A stretch of DNA of 12,730 bases from Piscirickettsiaceae bacterium (lineage in GTDB: Bacteria; Pseudomonadota; Gammaproteobacteria; Nitrosococcales; Methylophagaceae). The stretch is from NCBI GenBank assembly GCA_018646825.1, contig JABGUA010000206.1, positions 1 through 12,730 of the forward strand, written 5' to 3'. A program made the position numbers and the translations under genes. The notes beneath the pieces were generated by a model. It had not been told where the DNA came from and did no database searches. It worked only from the letters and a program-made list of their open reading frames with translations. Shown here piece after piece: positions 1 to 6,287 of this stretch. Position 1 is the stretch's first letter. Each line of letters starts with the position of its first letter.

Positions 1-455
1 CCCGAACCCTGCCAAGTGTCACCACCATCAAGAAGCAATGAACGATCAGCATCGCCATAGCTTTGGCGTAATTGCTTAACTAAAGTACTGAGATGCGCAT
101 AGCCACCGACTTTGCCATATTTTTCAGCGCAAGCAATGAAATCGAGCGAAGTGAAGGCATGTGATTGAATGCCGCCCGCATTCATATTGAAGTAATCTAA
201 GAAGTGTTTACCAACGATATGCGGCGGCTTACCATCTTCATGACGAATACCAATATTGACGCTGGGTTCGCGAAAGTAAATGGGTTTTAACTGAGCATGG
301 CTATCAGTAATATGAAGCAATCGGGCATTACCAAAGCTAGGTATGTCATACATACTTTCAGGCGATGGTTCTGAGTGATTAGAAAACGCAGTTCTAGGGA
401 AAATATTGGCTGCGCTAGCTATTGCAAGTAACTGAGTAAATTCACGACGATTCAT
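1..455 (-). CDS. soxB: SoxB, thiosulfohydrolase of the Sox complex (5' part, cut by window edge)
   Basis: Periplasmic di-manganese hydrolase that releases sulfate from the S-thiosulfonate carried on SoxY. I translated this stretch by hand: 151 codons are visible of a protein that is normally about 560 residues, so roughly the first quarter. The N-terminus MNRREF followed by a hydrophobic stretch to about residue 25 fits a Tat signal. The metal-binding LLHITDSHAQL segment (Asp51, His53) and the LLLDGGDTWQGSG segment (Asp146) are typical of the SoxB/5'-nucleotidase metallophosphoesterase fold. The ATG at 453-455 directly precedes the Tat motif; no good Shine-Dalgarno is visible before it. It is the last visible gene of the sox series but is separated from soxL by an intrinsic terminator, so its expression may depend on read-through. 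Confidence 0.95.
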   Translation of the reverse strand, partial: MNRREFTQLLAIASAANIFPRTAFSNHSEPSPESMYDIPSFGNARLLHITDSHAQLKPIYFREPSVNIGIRHEDGKPPHIVGKHFLDYFNMNAGGIQSHAFTSLDFIACAEKYGKVGGYAHLSTLVKQLRQSYGDADRSLLLDGGDTWQGS

Positions 456-477
456 AATTAACCATTTTTCAGTAGGA

Positions 478-527
478 GAAATAAAAACAGCCCAGAACTA
501 GCGTTTTAAAACTTAGTCCCGGGCTGT
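478..527 (-). terminator. Intrinsic terminator between soxL and soxB
   Basis: On the minus strand a stem ACAGCCC/GGGCTGT (487-493 with 521-527), continued by ACTA/TAGT inside, is followed directly by TTTTTATTT (about 478-487). The shape is that of a Rho-independent terminator reading out of soxL. Its U-tract ends only about 26 nt before the soxB ATG, leaving almost no room for a separate promoter. It may act as a partial terminator or attenuator that lowers soxB relative to the upstream genes. Confidence 0.8.
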
Positions 528-559
528 CTGGTTGTGCAGTTTAAGTATAGCTGGGTAGC

Positions 560-1210
560 TTACTTAGGCTTAACTGTAGATAAACCTAAAGTTTCCCAGT
601 TTTGCATACCGCCACGGTACCACTTGATTTTTGCAGCAGGGTAGCCGAATTTCAATAAAGTTTTGATATTTCTTGGTGATTGACCACACCACATACCATT
701 ACAGAACAAGACTAATGTTTTAGCATTTTCGTAGTTCCATAGACCTTCTTGCTCTTCTACGCCAAATCTTTCTTGCATGATTTCAGCAATATCAAATGGG
801 CTAGCGCCTTTAGCGGTATCTAGGTGTGTCCAAGGAATGTTAACTGAACCAGCAATAGTACCTTTAGCAACCCAATCAGGTGTGCGTGAATCAATAATTA
901 AGATTGAATCATCACCATCACTATGCATTTTGACGTAGTGAATGATTTCTAACTCACCCAATGTCTCAACGCCTTCAGCGATAACAATTGGACGGATACA
1001 GAAAGGAGGGCATTTTCTAGATGTTTTTGCGTAATCAGCGATGATTGTGTTGCTAGTATCTTGATTTCTCATGATAGTCACTGTTTCACCGTGACTCATC
1101 ACATCAACTGATGCTAAATCGGGTGTGAGCTGTACATCAAGTGCCGATGCAGAGCCTGCAGCGAAAAGTGATAAAAACAGACCCGCAATTTTAAGTGTCG
1201 TTTTATTCAT
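560..1210 (-). CDS. soxL: SoxL, periplasmic rhodanese-like sulfurtransferase
   Basis: Exported single-domain rhodanese associated with sox operons; in related gene sets (soxBXAKL of Allochromatium) it is thought to move sulfane sulfur. The 216-residue protein starts with a Sec-type signal (MNKTTLKIAGLFLSLFAAGSASA). The rhodanese domain spans about 80-215: DSRTPDWVAKGTIAGSVNIP (108-127) is the CH2A-like region, the catalytic loop FCNGMWCGQSPR places the likely active cysteine at Cys170 with a second at Cys175, and RGGMQNW (199-205) is the usual C-terminal motif. A CPPFC pair (Cys67, Cys71) upstream of the domain is typical of this subfamily. Start choice is supported by AAGGA about 9 nt before the ATG. 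It lies 33 nt after soxK and ends in front of an intrinsic terminator. Confidence 0.9.
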   Translation of the reverse strand: MNKTTLKIAGLFLSLFAAGSASALDVQLTPDLASVDVMSHGETVTIMRNQDTSNTIIADYAKTSRKCPPFCIRPIVIAEGVETLGELEIIHYVKMHSDGDDSILIIDSRTPDWVAKGTIAGSVNIPWTHLDTAKGASPFDIAEIMQERFGVEEQEGLWNYENAKTLVLFCNGMWCGQSPRNIKTLLKFGYPAAKIKWYRGGMQNWETLGLSTVKPK

Positions 1211-1243
1211 ATGTCTTTTTCCTTCGATTATTTTAAAAGTAAA

Positions 1244-1609
1244 TTAATCATTTACAGGGATAAGTAATTGCCAATGTTTATCAGCATAGTGAGCCTGTTC
1301 TATAGCAAGCATAGATTGGTGTTTCACTTCTTGGAACAGAGCAATTGCTTGCTCATGGTTACCGGCCTTAGCTGCAGCATGTGCCTCCTCTAACAGGGGG
1401 GCTGTCACGCTCCATTCAAAGCCAAGTTTATCAGCCTCAGCACGCGCTGCTTCTGCATTTTTGATTAAGGTGTCGATATCGACAGCTTCATCATGCTGAG
1501 CCGAAGCTGGTTTATCTGTCATGGTATCCGTGCCTGAATCAGAACAGCCAGCCATCAACGTTGCAGCTGCGAATAAAGCCATGAAGGTTGTATATTTTGT
1601 TTTTGCCAT
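1244..1609 (-). CDS. soxK: SoxK, SoxXA-binding lipoprotein (SAXB type)
   Basis: Small third subunit of SoxXAK complexes that stimulates the SoxXA thiosulfate-conjugating reaction in bacteria such as Allochromatium. The 121-residue protein has a lipoprotein signal, MAKTKYTTFMALFAAATLMAGC, with lipobox LMAGC, so it is probably anchored to a membrane facing the periplasm. The C-terminal two thirds are alpha-helical and charged, with the family-like pattern 'FEWSVTAPLLEEAHAAAKAG...EQAIALFQEVKHQ'. I chose the ATG at 1607-1609 because AAGGA lies 9 nt upstream and it gives a clean lipoprotein signal; an upstream ATG at 1634-1636 would overlap the end of soxA and spoil the signal. The gap to soxA is 4 nt, so translation is probably coupled. 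Confidence 0.82.
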   Translation of the reverse strand: MAKTKYTTFMALFAAATLMAGCSDSGTDTMTDKPASAQHDEAVDIDTLIKNAEAARAEADKLGFEWSVTAPLLEEAHAAAKAGNHEQAIALFQEVKHQSMLAIEQAHYADKHWQLLIPVND

Positions 1610-1613
1610 GATG

Positions 1614-2450
1614 TTATTTCCTTGAGCCAGGACCATTCAGCGGTAAGCCGTTAGCCATATATGTGTGGAAATATTCTAAGTTACGATATTGCTCACTTTG
1701 CAATGCAAAAGGCTTAGCGCGCACTTGCGTGTTACAGCCAGCATAACGTTTTTGCAGGGTGCCAATATCATCCCATCCGAAGCGGAAAGCTGGGAAGTGT
1801 GTAGTATGGCCTAAAGCAGGGCTTGTAATCTCAGCACGAAGCTGCGCCCCAGCACTGCTAATATGACATGTCGCACAAGCCATATTGAGTTGGCCTTTAC
1901 GTTCATAAAACATTTTTTTGCCGGCTTCATAAGCTGCCAAAGCACGCTCATCGTCAGGTATAACAACATTAATGATATTGTCTCGTGACGTCGATGCCAT
2001 GTAAGCAGAAACATAAGCTAACTCACCCTGGCCATAGGGCAAAGCTTCTTCCCCATTAGTGCTACGGCAGTGGTTAATAGCTGATTCAATGGTGACGACT
2101 TGGCCTGTTTCAGTATCAAATTTAGGATAATCCTGTTTGATGCCAATACCACCATTAGGGAAGCAATCCGCATAGCTTTTGCCATTTGCGAAAGGTGTTT
2201 CAAACAAAGTTTGACCCTCATCAACAGCGTCTTCATAAGGGGGGAACTCTTCAATTTCTTCCCATTGTTCTCGTGCATTTTGGTTAATGGCGTAAACACC
2301 ATCAGCAAAACCTGCTAACTCGACTTTAGGAAAACGTTTTTGAAAAAATGCCCTAATGTCATCTTGATCAGACTGAGGATCTGCATAACTTGGCCCACTA
2401 ATAAGCAGGGAGCCAAGTACAACTGCAGACAAACAAGTTATACCTTTCAT
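1614..2450 (-). CDS. soxA: SoxA, mono-haem c-type cytochrome, catalytic subunit of SoxXAK
   Basis: Together with SoxX it oxidatively joins thiosulfate to the SoxY cysteine in the periplasm. The 278-residue form begins MKGITCLSAVVLGSLLISGPSYA (Sec signal). One haem motif, CATCH (192-196), is present. The N-terminal half has no CxxCH; it keeps two cysteines (96 and 128) in the region where di-haem SoxA carries its first haem, so this is the mono-haem type. The C-terminal RYAGCNTQVR places the family's reactive haem-ligand cysteine at Cys239. The start at 2448-2450 has AAGGA 8 nt upstream and leaves 25 nt after soxZ; the longer reading (to 2522) overlaps soxZ and adds 24 residues before the signal peptide, so I rejected it. 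Confidence 0.95.
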   Translation of the reverse strand: MKGITCLSAVVLGSLLISGPSYADPQSDQDDIRAFFQKRFPKVELAGFADGVYAINQNAREQWEEIEEFPPYEDAVDEGQTLFETPFANGKSYADCFPNGGIGIKQDYPKFDTETGQVVTIESAINHCRSTNGEEALPYGQGELAYVSAYMASTSRDNIINVVIPDDERALAAYEAGKKMFYERKGQLNMACATCHISSAGAQLRAEITSPALGHTTHFPAFRFGWDDIGTLQKRYAGCNTQVRAKPFALQSEQYRNLEYFHTYMANGLPLNGPGSRK

Positions 2451-2475
2451 ATCAAAGATCCTTGAATGTGGTGTC

Positions 2476-2778
2476 TTATTTAATAGGTGCTTCAACAGTG
2501 AGCGTTTCATCAGTGTTGTCAATCCATGTCATTGAAACAGTGTCGCCTTTTTTTGCACCAGCGAAAGAGAATGACAGGTAAGGGTCTTTAGAAACCGAGC
2601 GACCAAAATCTGCATGGAATACTTCTTTATCGCCATGCTTACAGACAAGCTCTTTAATGAACTTAGCAGGAATAACTTTATCGGTTTTCTTATCTTTACG
2701 TAGGCCCGTTTCCATAGGGTGTTTTGCTAACACCTTAATTACGGCCATATCTTTTTTCATTTTTGCTTTAATTTTCAT
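2476..2778 (-). CDS. soxZ: SoxZ, partner subunit of the SoxYZ sulfur carrier
   Basis: SoxZ pairs with SoxY to form the periplasmic carrier on which thiosulfate sulfur is processed. The 100-residue protein has the family's compact beta-sandwich features: VLAKHPMETGLRKDK (16-30), 'IPAKFIKELVCKHGDKEVFHADFGRSVSKDPYLSFSF' in the middle and a 'GDTVSMTWIDNTDE' end segment. There is no signal peptide, as expected because SoxZ is co-exported with Tat-targeted SoxY. GAGGA sits about 8 nt before the ATG. It follows soxY by 27 nt and precedes soxA by 25 nt, the classic YZA order. Confidence 0.95.
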   Translation of the reverse strand: MKIKAKMKKDMAVIKVLAKHPMETGLRKDKKTDKVIPAKFIKELVCKHGDKEVFHADFGRSVSKDPYLSFSFAGAKKGDTVSMTWIDNTDETLTVEAPIK

Positions 2779-2805
2779 ATTTCTATCCTCAATATCTTAT
2801 CTAGA

Positions 2806-3258
2806 TTAACCGCCACAGCCGCCGATAGTAACTTTAACTTCTTGCTCTGTTGTGTAGAGCTTACCGTCAGCTTCGACAACTGCTTTAACGACTTGTGTTT
2901 CTCCAAGGCGGATACGGATAGAAACATTAGGAGCAGTCCCTTCAGGTAAAGTGAATGATGCTGCTAGAGGTTGTGGGTTTTTATCAGCAAAGATACTGAT
3001 GTTGGTGACATTGGCCATTTTCGTTTTAACAGTCACGGGTACAACGGCACCATTTTCTGCGATTTCAGGCACTTTTAAAGTAATTTTGTCATCTTTAGTT
3101 AATGCTGCACTGCCGTAAAGGTCATTCAAAGCGCCATCAACAGTTGTGCTATCAAAAGCTTTAGACCATTTGGCCATTGCAAGCCTTGGCATTGCAGTCA
3201 TTGCTGCTGCCATTGTTGTAAAGCCTAAAAGGCCTTTAAGTAGTAATCTTCGTTGCAT
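2806..3258 (-). CDS. soxY: SoxY, sulfur-carrier subunit with C-terminal GGCGG arm
   Basis: SoxY carries pathway intermediates covalently on the cysteine of its flexible C-terminal arm. The 150-residue protein ends exactly in GGCGG, placing the carrier cysteine at Cys148. The N-terminus MQRRLLLKGLLGFTTMAAAMTAMPRLAMA is a twin-arginine signal, so SoxYZ is exported folded by Tat. The body (about 36-145) is the expected immunoglobulin-like domain, including 'NGAVVPVTVKTKM' and 'NVSIRIRLGETQVVKAVVE'. GGAG about 9 nt upstream of the ATG supports the start. It lies between soxX (40 nt gap) and soxZ (27 nt gap). Confidence 0.96.
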   Translation of the reverse strand: MQRRLLLKGLLGFTTMAAAMTAMPRLAMAKWSKAFDSTTVDGALNDLYGSAALTKDDKITLKVPEIAENGAVVPVTVKTKMANVTNISIFADKNPQPLAASFTLPEGTAPNVSIRIRLGETQVVKAVVEADGKLYTTEQEVKVTIGGCGG

Positions 3259-3298
3259 TGTATTTTCTCCAAAGTTATCTTTTTATATTTATTGGGGG

Positions 3299-3640
3299 CT
3301 ATAGCGTGTATAGGTAATCCACGACTTTATCAATCTCTTCTTCAGTCATCATACGATGCTTACCAAAAGGGGGCATTGATGTGGCTGGATTTCTGATTGT
3401 TGCGTCCCAAATTTGTTCTCTTAGCACTGCACGGTCCGGAAATCTGACTTCCATCATCATTAAAGGTGGTCCGACTAAACCTGGTAACTCACCGTCATCC
3501 ATCATATGGCAGGCTAAACAATTTCCTTTTTTTCTATCAAAGGAGAGTTCCTTACCTTCCGCAACGCTGTCTGCATAGGCTGTTGACAGCAGTAATGAAA
3601 ATAAGGCTACTGCTGTAATAAGTTGCGTTAACTTTTTCAT
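3299..3640 (-). CDS. soxX: SoxX, mono-haem cytochrome c, electron-accepting subunit of SoxXAK
   Basis: SoxX takes the electrons released when SoxA conjugates thiosulfate to SoxY. The chosen 113-residue form starts MKKLTQLITAVALFSLLLSTAYA, a clear Sec signal. The haem motif is CLACH (41-45), and the likely axial methionine is in TSMPPFG near the C-terminus. The sequence 'LPGLVGPPL..MEVRFPDRAVLREQIWDATIRNP' between them is typical of the SoxX family. The ATG at 3638-3640 is preceded by AGAGGA about 12 nt away; the upstream ATG at 3689-3691 overlaps the end of soxD and would put 17 polar residues before the signal. Gap to soxD is 34 nt. Confidence 0.93.
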   Translation of the reverse strand: MKKLTQLITAVALFSLLLSTAYADSVAEGKELSFDRKKGNCLACHMMDDGELPGLVGPPLMMMEVRFPDRAVLREQIWDATIRNPATSMPPFGKHRMMTEEEIDKVVDYLYTL

Positions 3641-3674
3641 GACCGAATATATCCTCTTAGATTTATTTTCGAGC

Positions 3675-4619
3675 CTATTGGCTTTGCTCAATCATATAGT
3701 GAACAGCAGCAGAGACATCTTCGTCACTCAAGCTCATATTGCCGCCTTTAGCAGGCATAACGCCATTTTCACCTGTGTAACCAGTGATGGCACGTTGAAT
3801 AACAGCTTCCATACCTGGGACAAGTCGATCAGCCCATATCTCGTTATCACCAGTTTTTGGCGCGCCCGCGACACCATGGTCATGGCACACAGCACAAGAT
3901 TGTTTGTATATCGCTTTACCATGAACATTTGCGGGTTCAGATGCTTCGCTCTCTTCAGCGGCACCATCCTCTTCTAAATGCTCGAGAGGTGTAACACCGG
4001 CGATGGTAGAAACAACCTTAATGGAAGCAGGATCTTTACAATCCTTCATACAAGCTGTGTTTTTAACATCTGGGCGGTTATCCTCAAAGAAGCCGTCTGC
4101 ATTAGGCATTTTAACGGTTAAGAAGTTCTCTTTAGTTAAAACAAAGTCTTCTTCTACGAGTTCATTGAGGTACAGAACATATGCTGTAATAGCATAGGTC
4201 TCATCAACAGATAATGACTGTGGCGCAGTAAAAGGCATCGCACGACGAGTGTAATCCCATAATGTACTTGCGTAAGGCCAGTAACTACCGACAGTCTTCT
4301 GTGGGCGGTCATCGGTCAATGTTCCTTCACCACCAGCCAGGACGGGCCAGCGACCTTCACCTTCACCAAATAAGCCGTGACAAGATGCACACTGGGCTTC
4401 ATATAAGCCTTCTCCAGCGGAAACTGAGCCACTGCCCTCAGGTAAACCTAAACCATCCGGCCTAATGTCAATATCCCAACCAGCAATTTCTTCTTCTGTG
4501 GCAATACGTCCAAGGCCATAATGACCTAGCTCTTTCGCATGAGCGGCAGTAGCAAAAAGCCCTTGAGCAGCTGTGGCTAAAACCAGTACTTTTAAATATT
4601 TTTTAACCGAGTTGTACAT
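3675..4619 (-). CDS. soxD: SoxD, di-haem cytochrome c subunit of sulfane dehydrogenase
   Basis: Electron-accepting subunit of SoxCD, which oxidises the SoxY-bound sulfane sulfur and removes six electrons per sulfur. The 314-residue protein has a Sec signal (about 1-28). Two haem domains are visible: CASCH (77-81) with likely axial methionine in RAMPF (Met128), and CAVCH (242-246) with axial methionine in GVMPAKGG (Met288). Between them are a cysteine pair CMKDC (190, 194) and an acidic linker (about 216-230). The start overlaps the last 17 nt of soxC, pointing to translational coupling. Its fusion-free, complete form with soxC argues for a full Sox pathway rather than the truncated version of globule-forming sulfur bacteria. 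Confidence 0.93.
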   Translation of the reverse strand: MYNSVKKYLKVLVLATAAQGLFATAAHAKELGHYGLGRIATEEEIAGWDIDIRPDGLGLPEGSGSVSAGEGLYEAQCASCHGLFGEGEGRWPVLAGGEGTLTDDRPQKTVGSYWPYASTLWDYTRRAMPFTAPQSLSVDETYAITAYVLYLNELVEEDFVLTKENFLTVKMPNADGFFEDNRPDVKNTACMKDCKDPASIKVVSTIAGVTPLEHLEEDGAAEESEASEPANVHGKAIYKQSCAVCHDHGVAGAPKTGDNEIWADRLVPGMEAVIQRAITGYTGENGVMPAKGGNMSLSDEDVSAAVHYMIEQSQ

Positions 4620-5922
4620 TGTTTACCGTCCCATCTGTATTTAGCTGCCATGTGTGGATAGCATTCTTATGATAGATTGAATTCGTACCTCTAGCCTCAC
4701 GTAATTGAGCATACGTTGGCTGTACATAGCCTGTGTCATCAATTGCACGACTTTGTAGAAGTAAAGGTTCACCTTGCCAGTCAATTTCCATGCTAAAACG
4801 TGTCATTGATTTTGTTAGCACTAAACCTTTTAGTTCGGCTGTTTTCCATGACACACCACCGTCAAGAGATATGTCAACACGTGAGACTTTACCGCGGCCA
4901 GACCAGGCGAAACCTTCTAACTGCATCAGGCCCTTACGTTTAGCGGGGCTTTCAGGGCATGGGCTAGTAATAACAGAGTTCACTTCTTGCACATAACTGT
5001 GCTTACGCGCTTTGCCGTCGGCCAATAAATCTGTGTATTTGGAAGTTTCTTCACGGTGCATCCATGGCTTGTCACCGATTTCTAAGCGACGTAACCATTT
5101 GACACTGGTGTTGCCTTCCCAGCCTGGTGTGAATAAGCGCACAGGGTAACCTTGCTCTGGACGCAACATTTCACCATTTTGTGCAAAGACGACCATTGCA
5201 TCGTCTAAGGCCTTATCGATCGGAATACTTCGTGTCATACCCGCTGCATCAGCACCTTCTGCTAAGACCCACTTGGCGCCAGGTTTAAGGCCAGCTTCTT
5301 GTAAGATGGTCGAGAGCATAACCCCTGTCCATTCAGAGCCGCTGATCATGCCGTGAGTGAACTGGAGCGCTTCCATTTGCGCGCCACGCCATTCCATACC
5401 GCCATTGGCTGGACATTCTAAGAAATGGATATGTGATTCTGACGGGAAAGCCATGATGTCATCCATAGTCAAAAGCAGCGGTCGTTCGACCAAGCCATTG
5501 ATCATGAGTCGATGATCATCAGGGTTTACCTCTGGAACGCCACCATGATAACGCTCGAAATGTAACCCACTTGGAGTGATGATACCTTTCTGCTTATGAA
5601 GTGGCGTCATGCTGATAGAAGCGATTTCGTCAGCAGTCAACCATTCGACAGTTCGCCTAACGACATCTGCTTCATGTTTTGATGGCAGTCCGTAGGGTAC
5701 AGAAACAACGCCTCGCCCTAACGTCTTGCTCCATGCAGGAATATTAGGGGGAAGGTTTTCCTGACCAGCAGCAACTTTTCCAACAGCTGTGGCGAGGGCT
5801 GTGCCCGCAGTTAATTTTAATCCGTTGAGCATAAAGTCACGGCGTTTCTTTTGCGGTAACTCTGCTGCTTCGGCCTTGATTTCTTGAAGTAAATCAGTTT
5901 TGCTTTCAGATAACTTTTTCAC
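4603..5922 (-). CDS. soxC: SoxC, molybdenum-cofactor sulfane dehydrogenase subunit
   Basis: Molybdopterin subunit of SoxCD, of the sulfite oxidase family. The 439-residue protein has an N-terminal extension followed by a Tat motif KRRDFML (26-32) and a hydrophobic stretch to about 52. The Mo-ligand cysteine is Cys170 in FLECPANGGMEWRG, the SoxC/sulfite oxidase signature; the C-terminal part (about 320-420, 'SRVDISLDGGVSWKTAEL') is the Mo-co dimerisation domain. The start codon is GTG (5920-5922), with AGGTGG only 3 nt before it; no ATG lies close upstream, and the next internal methionine (Met31) falls inside the Tat motif, so GTG is the best choice although its spacing is short. Family assignment to SoxC rather than SorA rests on soxD being directly downstream. 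Confidence 0.94.
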   Translation of the reverse strand: MKKLSESKTDLLQEIKAEAAELPQKKRRDFMLNGLKLTAGTALATAVGKVAAGQENLPPNIPAWSKTLGRGVVSVPYGLPSKHEADVVRRTVEWLTADEIASISMTPLHKQKGIITPSGLHFERYHGGVPEVNPDDHRLMINGLVERPLLLTMDDIMAFPSESHIHFLECPANGGMEWRGAQMEALQFTHGMISGSEWTGVMLSTILQEAGLKPGAKWVLAEGADAAGMTRSIPIDKALDDAMVVFAQNGEMLRPEQGYPVRLFTPGWEGNTSVKWLRRLEIGDKPWMHREETSKYTDLLADGKARKHSYVQEVNSVITSPCPESPAKRKGLMQLEGFAWSGRGKVSRVDISLDGGVSWKTAELKGLVLTKSMTRFSMEIDWQGEPLLLQSRAIDDTGYVQPTYAQLREARGTNSIYHKNAIHTWQLNTDGTVNNVQLG

Positions 5923-6032
5923 TATCCACCTGTATGGTTTCTATAAAATAATTTGTAAGCCTATACATTACGCTAGACACCTGCACTTTGTGACTACGTA
6001 TAAACCTATATTTCTAGTGCAATAATTTAAGC

Positions 6033-6055
6033 TATTAACAATATATTATTAACAA
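6033..6055. repeat. Direct repeat TATTAACAA x2 upstream of soxC
   Basis: Two exact 9-bp copies (6033-6041 and 6047-6055) separated by TATAT, so the copies are 14 bp apart. They lie about 110-130 bp before the soxC start in the only gene-free region before the operon. A regulator binding site is possible, but the sequence is AT-rich and chance occurrence cannot be excluded. Confidence 0.4.
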
Positions 6056-6180
6056 CTCTTAACTTGATATCAAATATGTTTTCAATTTTGTTGACATAAA
6101 TCCCTTAGTACAGCTTAAACAAAGTCGCTAACGGACGCTAATGTGCAAAGTTCTGTCCTTATTTACTGTATTCATAGGTA

Positions 6181-6198
6181 TTTAAGTAGAAACTTAAA
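6181..6198. repeat. Perfect 7-4-7 dyad TTTAAGT-AGAA-ACTTAAA
   Basis: Both arms match perfectly around a 4-nt centre, about 260 bp upstream of soxC and 90 bp after the stop of the methyltransferase-like gene. It has no U-tract and few G/C pairs, so a protein-binding site is a better guess than a terminator. Confidence 0.4.
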
Positions 6199-6249
6199 AT
6201 CAAGAGGTCGTATAGCCCCGCAAGCCTACACAGTGGTTAATATTGCGCA

Positions 6250-6262
6250 TCTTGTTAGTGGT
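6250..6262. repeat. 13-bp direct repeat TCTTGTTAGTGGT, copy 1
   Basis: The same 13 bases occur at 7601-7613. This copy is 25 nt beyond the stop of the methyltransferase-like gene and the other is 116 nt upstream of its start, so the pair brackets that gene. Matches of this length are expected about once by chance in a window of this size. Confidence 0.35.
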
Positions 6263-6287
6263 TAGGATATTACACTAGAAAGCTGAA

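Larger units (their letters stand above)
5923..6287 (-). promoter_or_regulatory. Gene-free leader upstream of the sox operon
   Basis: This 365-bp stretch lies between the methyltransferase-like gene and soxC and must hold the sox promoter. I see no good TTGACA/TATAAT pair at a proper distance on the minus strand, which fits an activator-dependent promoter. It is very AT-rich and holds several small symmetric elements: a direct repeat TATTAACAA x2, a TTGATATCAA palindrome (6064-6073), a 7-4-7 dyad (6181-6198), and two copies of AGTGGTTA (6232-6239 and 6257-6264). No clear terminator for the upstream gene was found, and no open reading frame of interest. Confidence 0.5.

Noticed and set aside
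1610..1636. Longer SoxK start at 1634-1636
   Set aside because: It overlaps soxA and moves the lipobox too far from the N-terminus; the inner ATG has AAGGA at good distance.
1811..2318. Several open frames inside soxA on both strands
   Set aside because: They lie wholly inside soxA, have no family features, and contain composition typical of shadow frames.
2451..2522. Longer SoxA with 24 extra N-terminal residues
   Set aside because: It overlaps the end of soxZ by 47 nt, has no better ribosome site, and puts polar residues before a complete signal peptide starting at the inner ATG.
3641..3691. Longer SoxX start at 3689-3691
   Set aside because: It overlaps the end of soxD and adds 17 polar, basic residues before a normal signal peptide.
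3381..5000. Plus-strand open frames opposite soxX, soxD and soxC
   Set aside because: All are antisense to well-recognised genes and show no ribosome site or recognisable domain.
6064..6073. TTGATATCAA as an FNR/Anr box
   Set aside because: The half-sites touch; FNR sites need a 4-bp spacer between TTGAT and ATCAA.
6091..6115. Plus-strand TTGACA near 6091 as a promoter
   Set aside because: No acceptable -10 box lies 16-18 bp downstream and no plus-strand gene follows.
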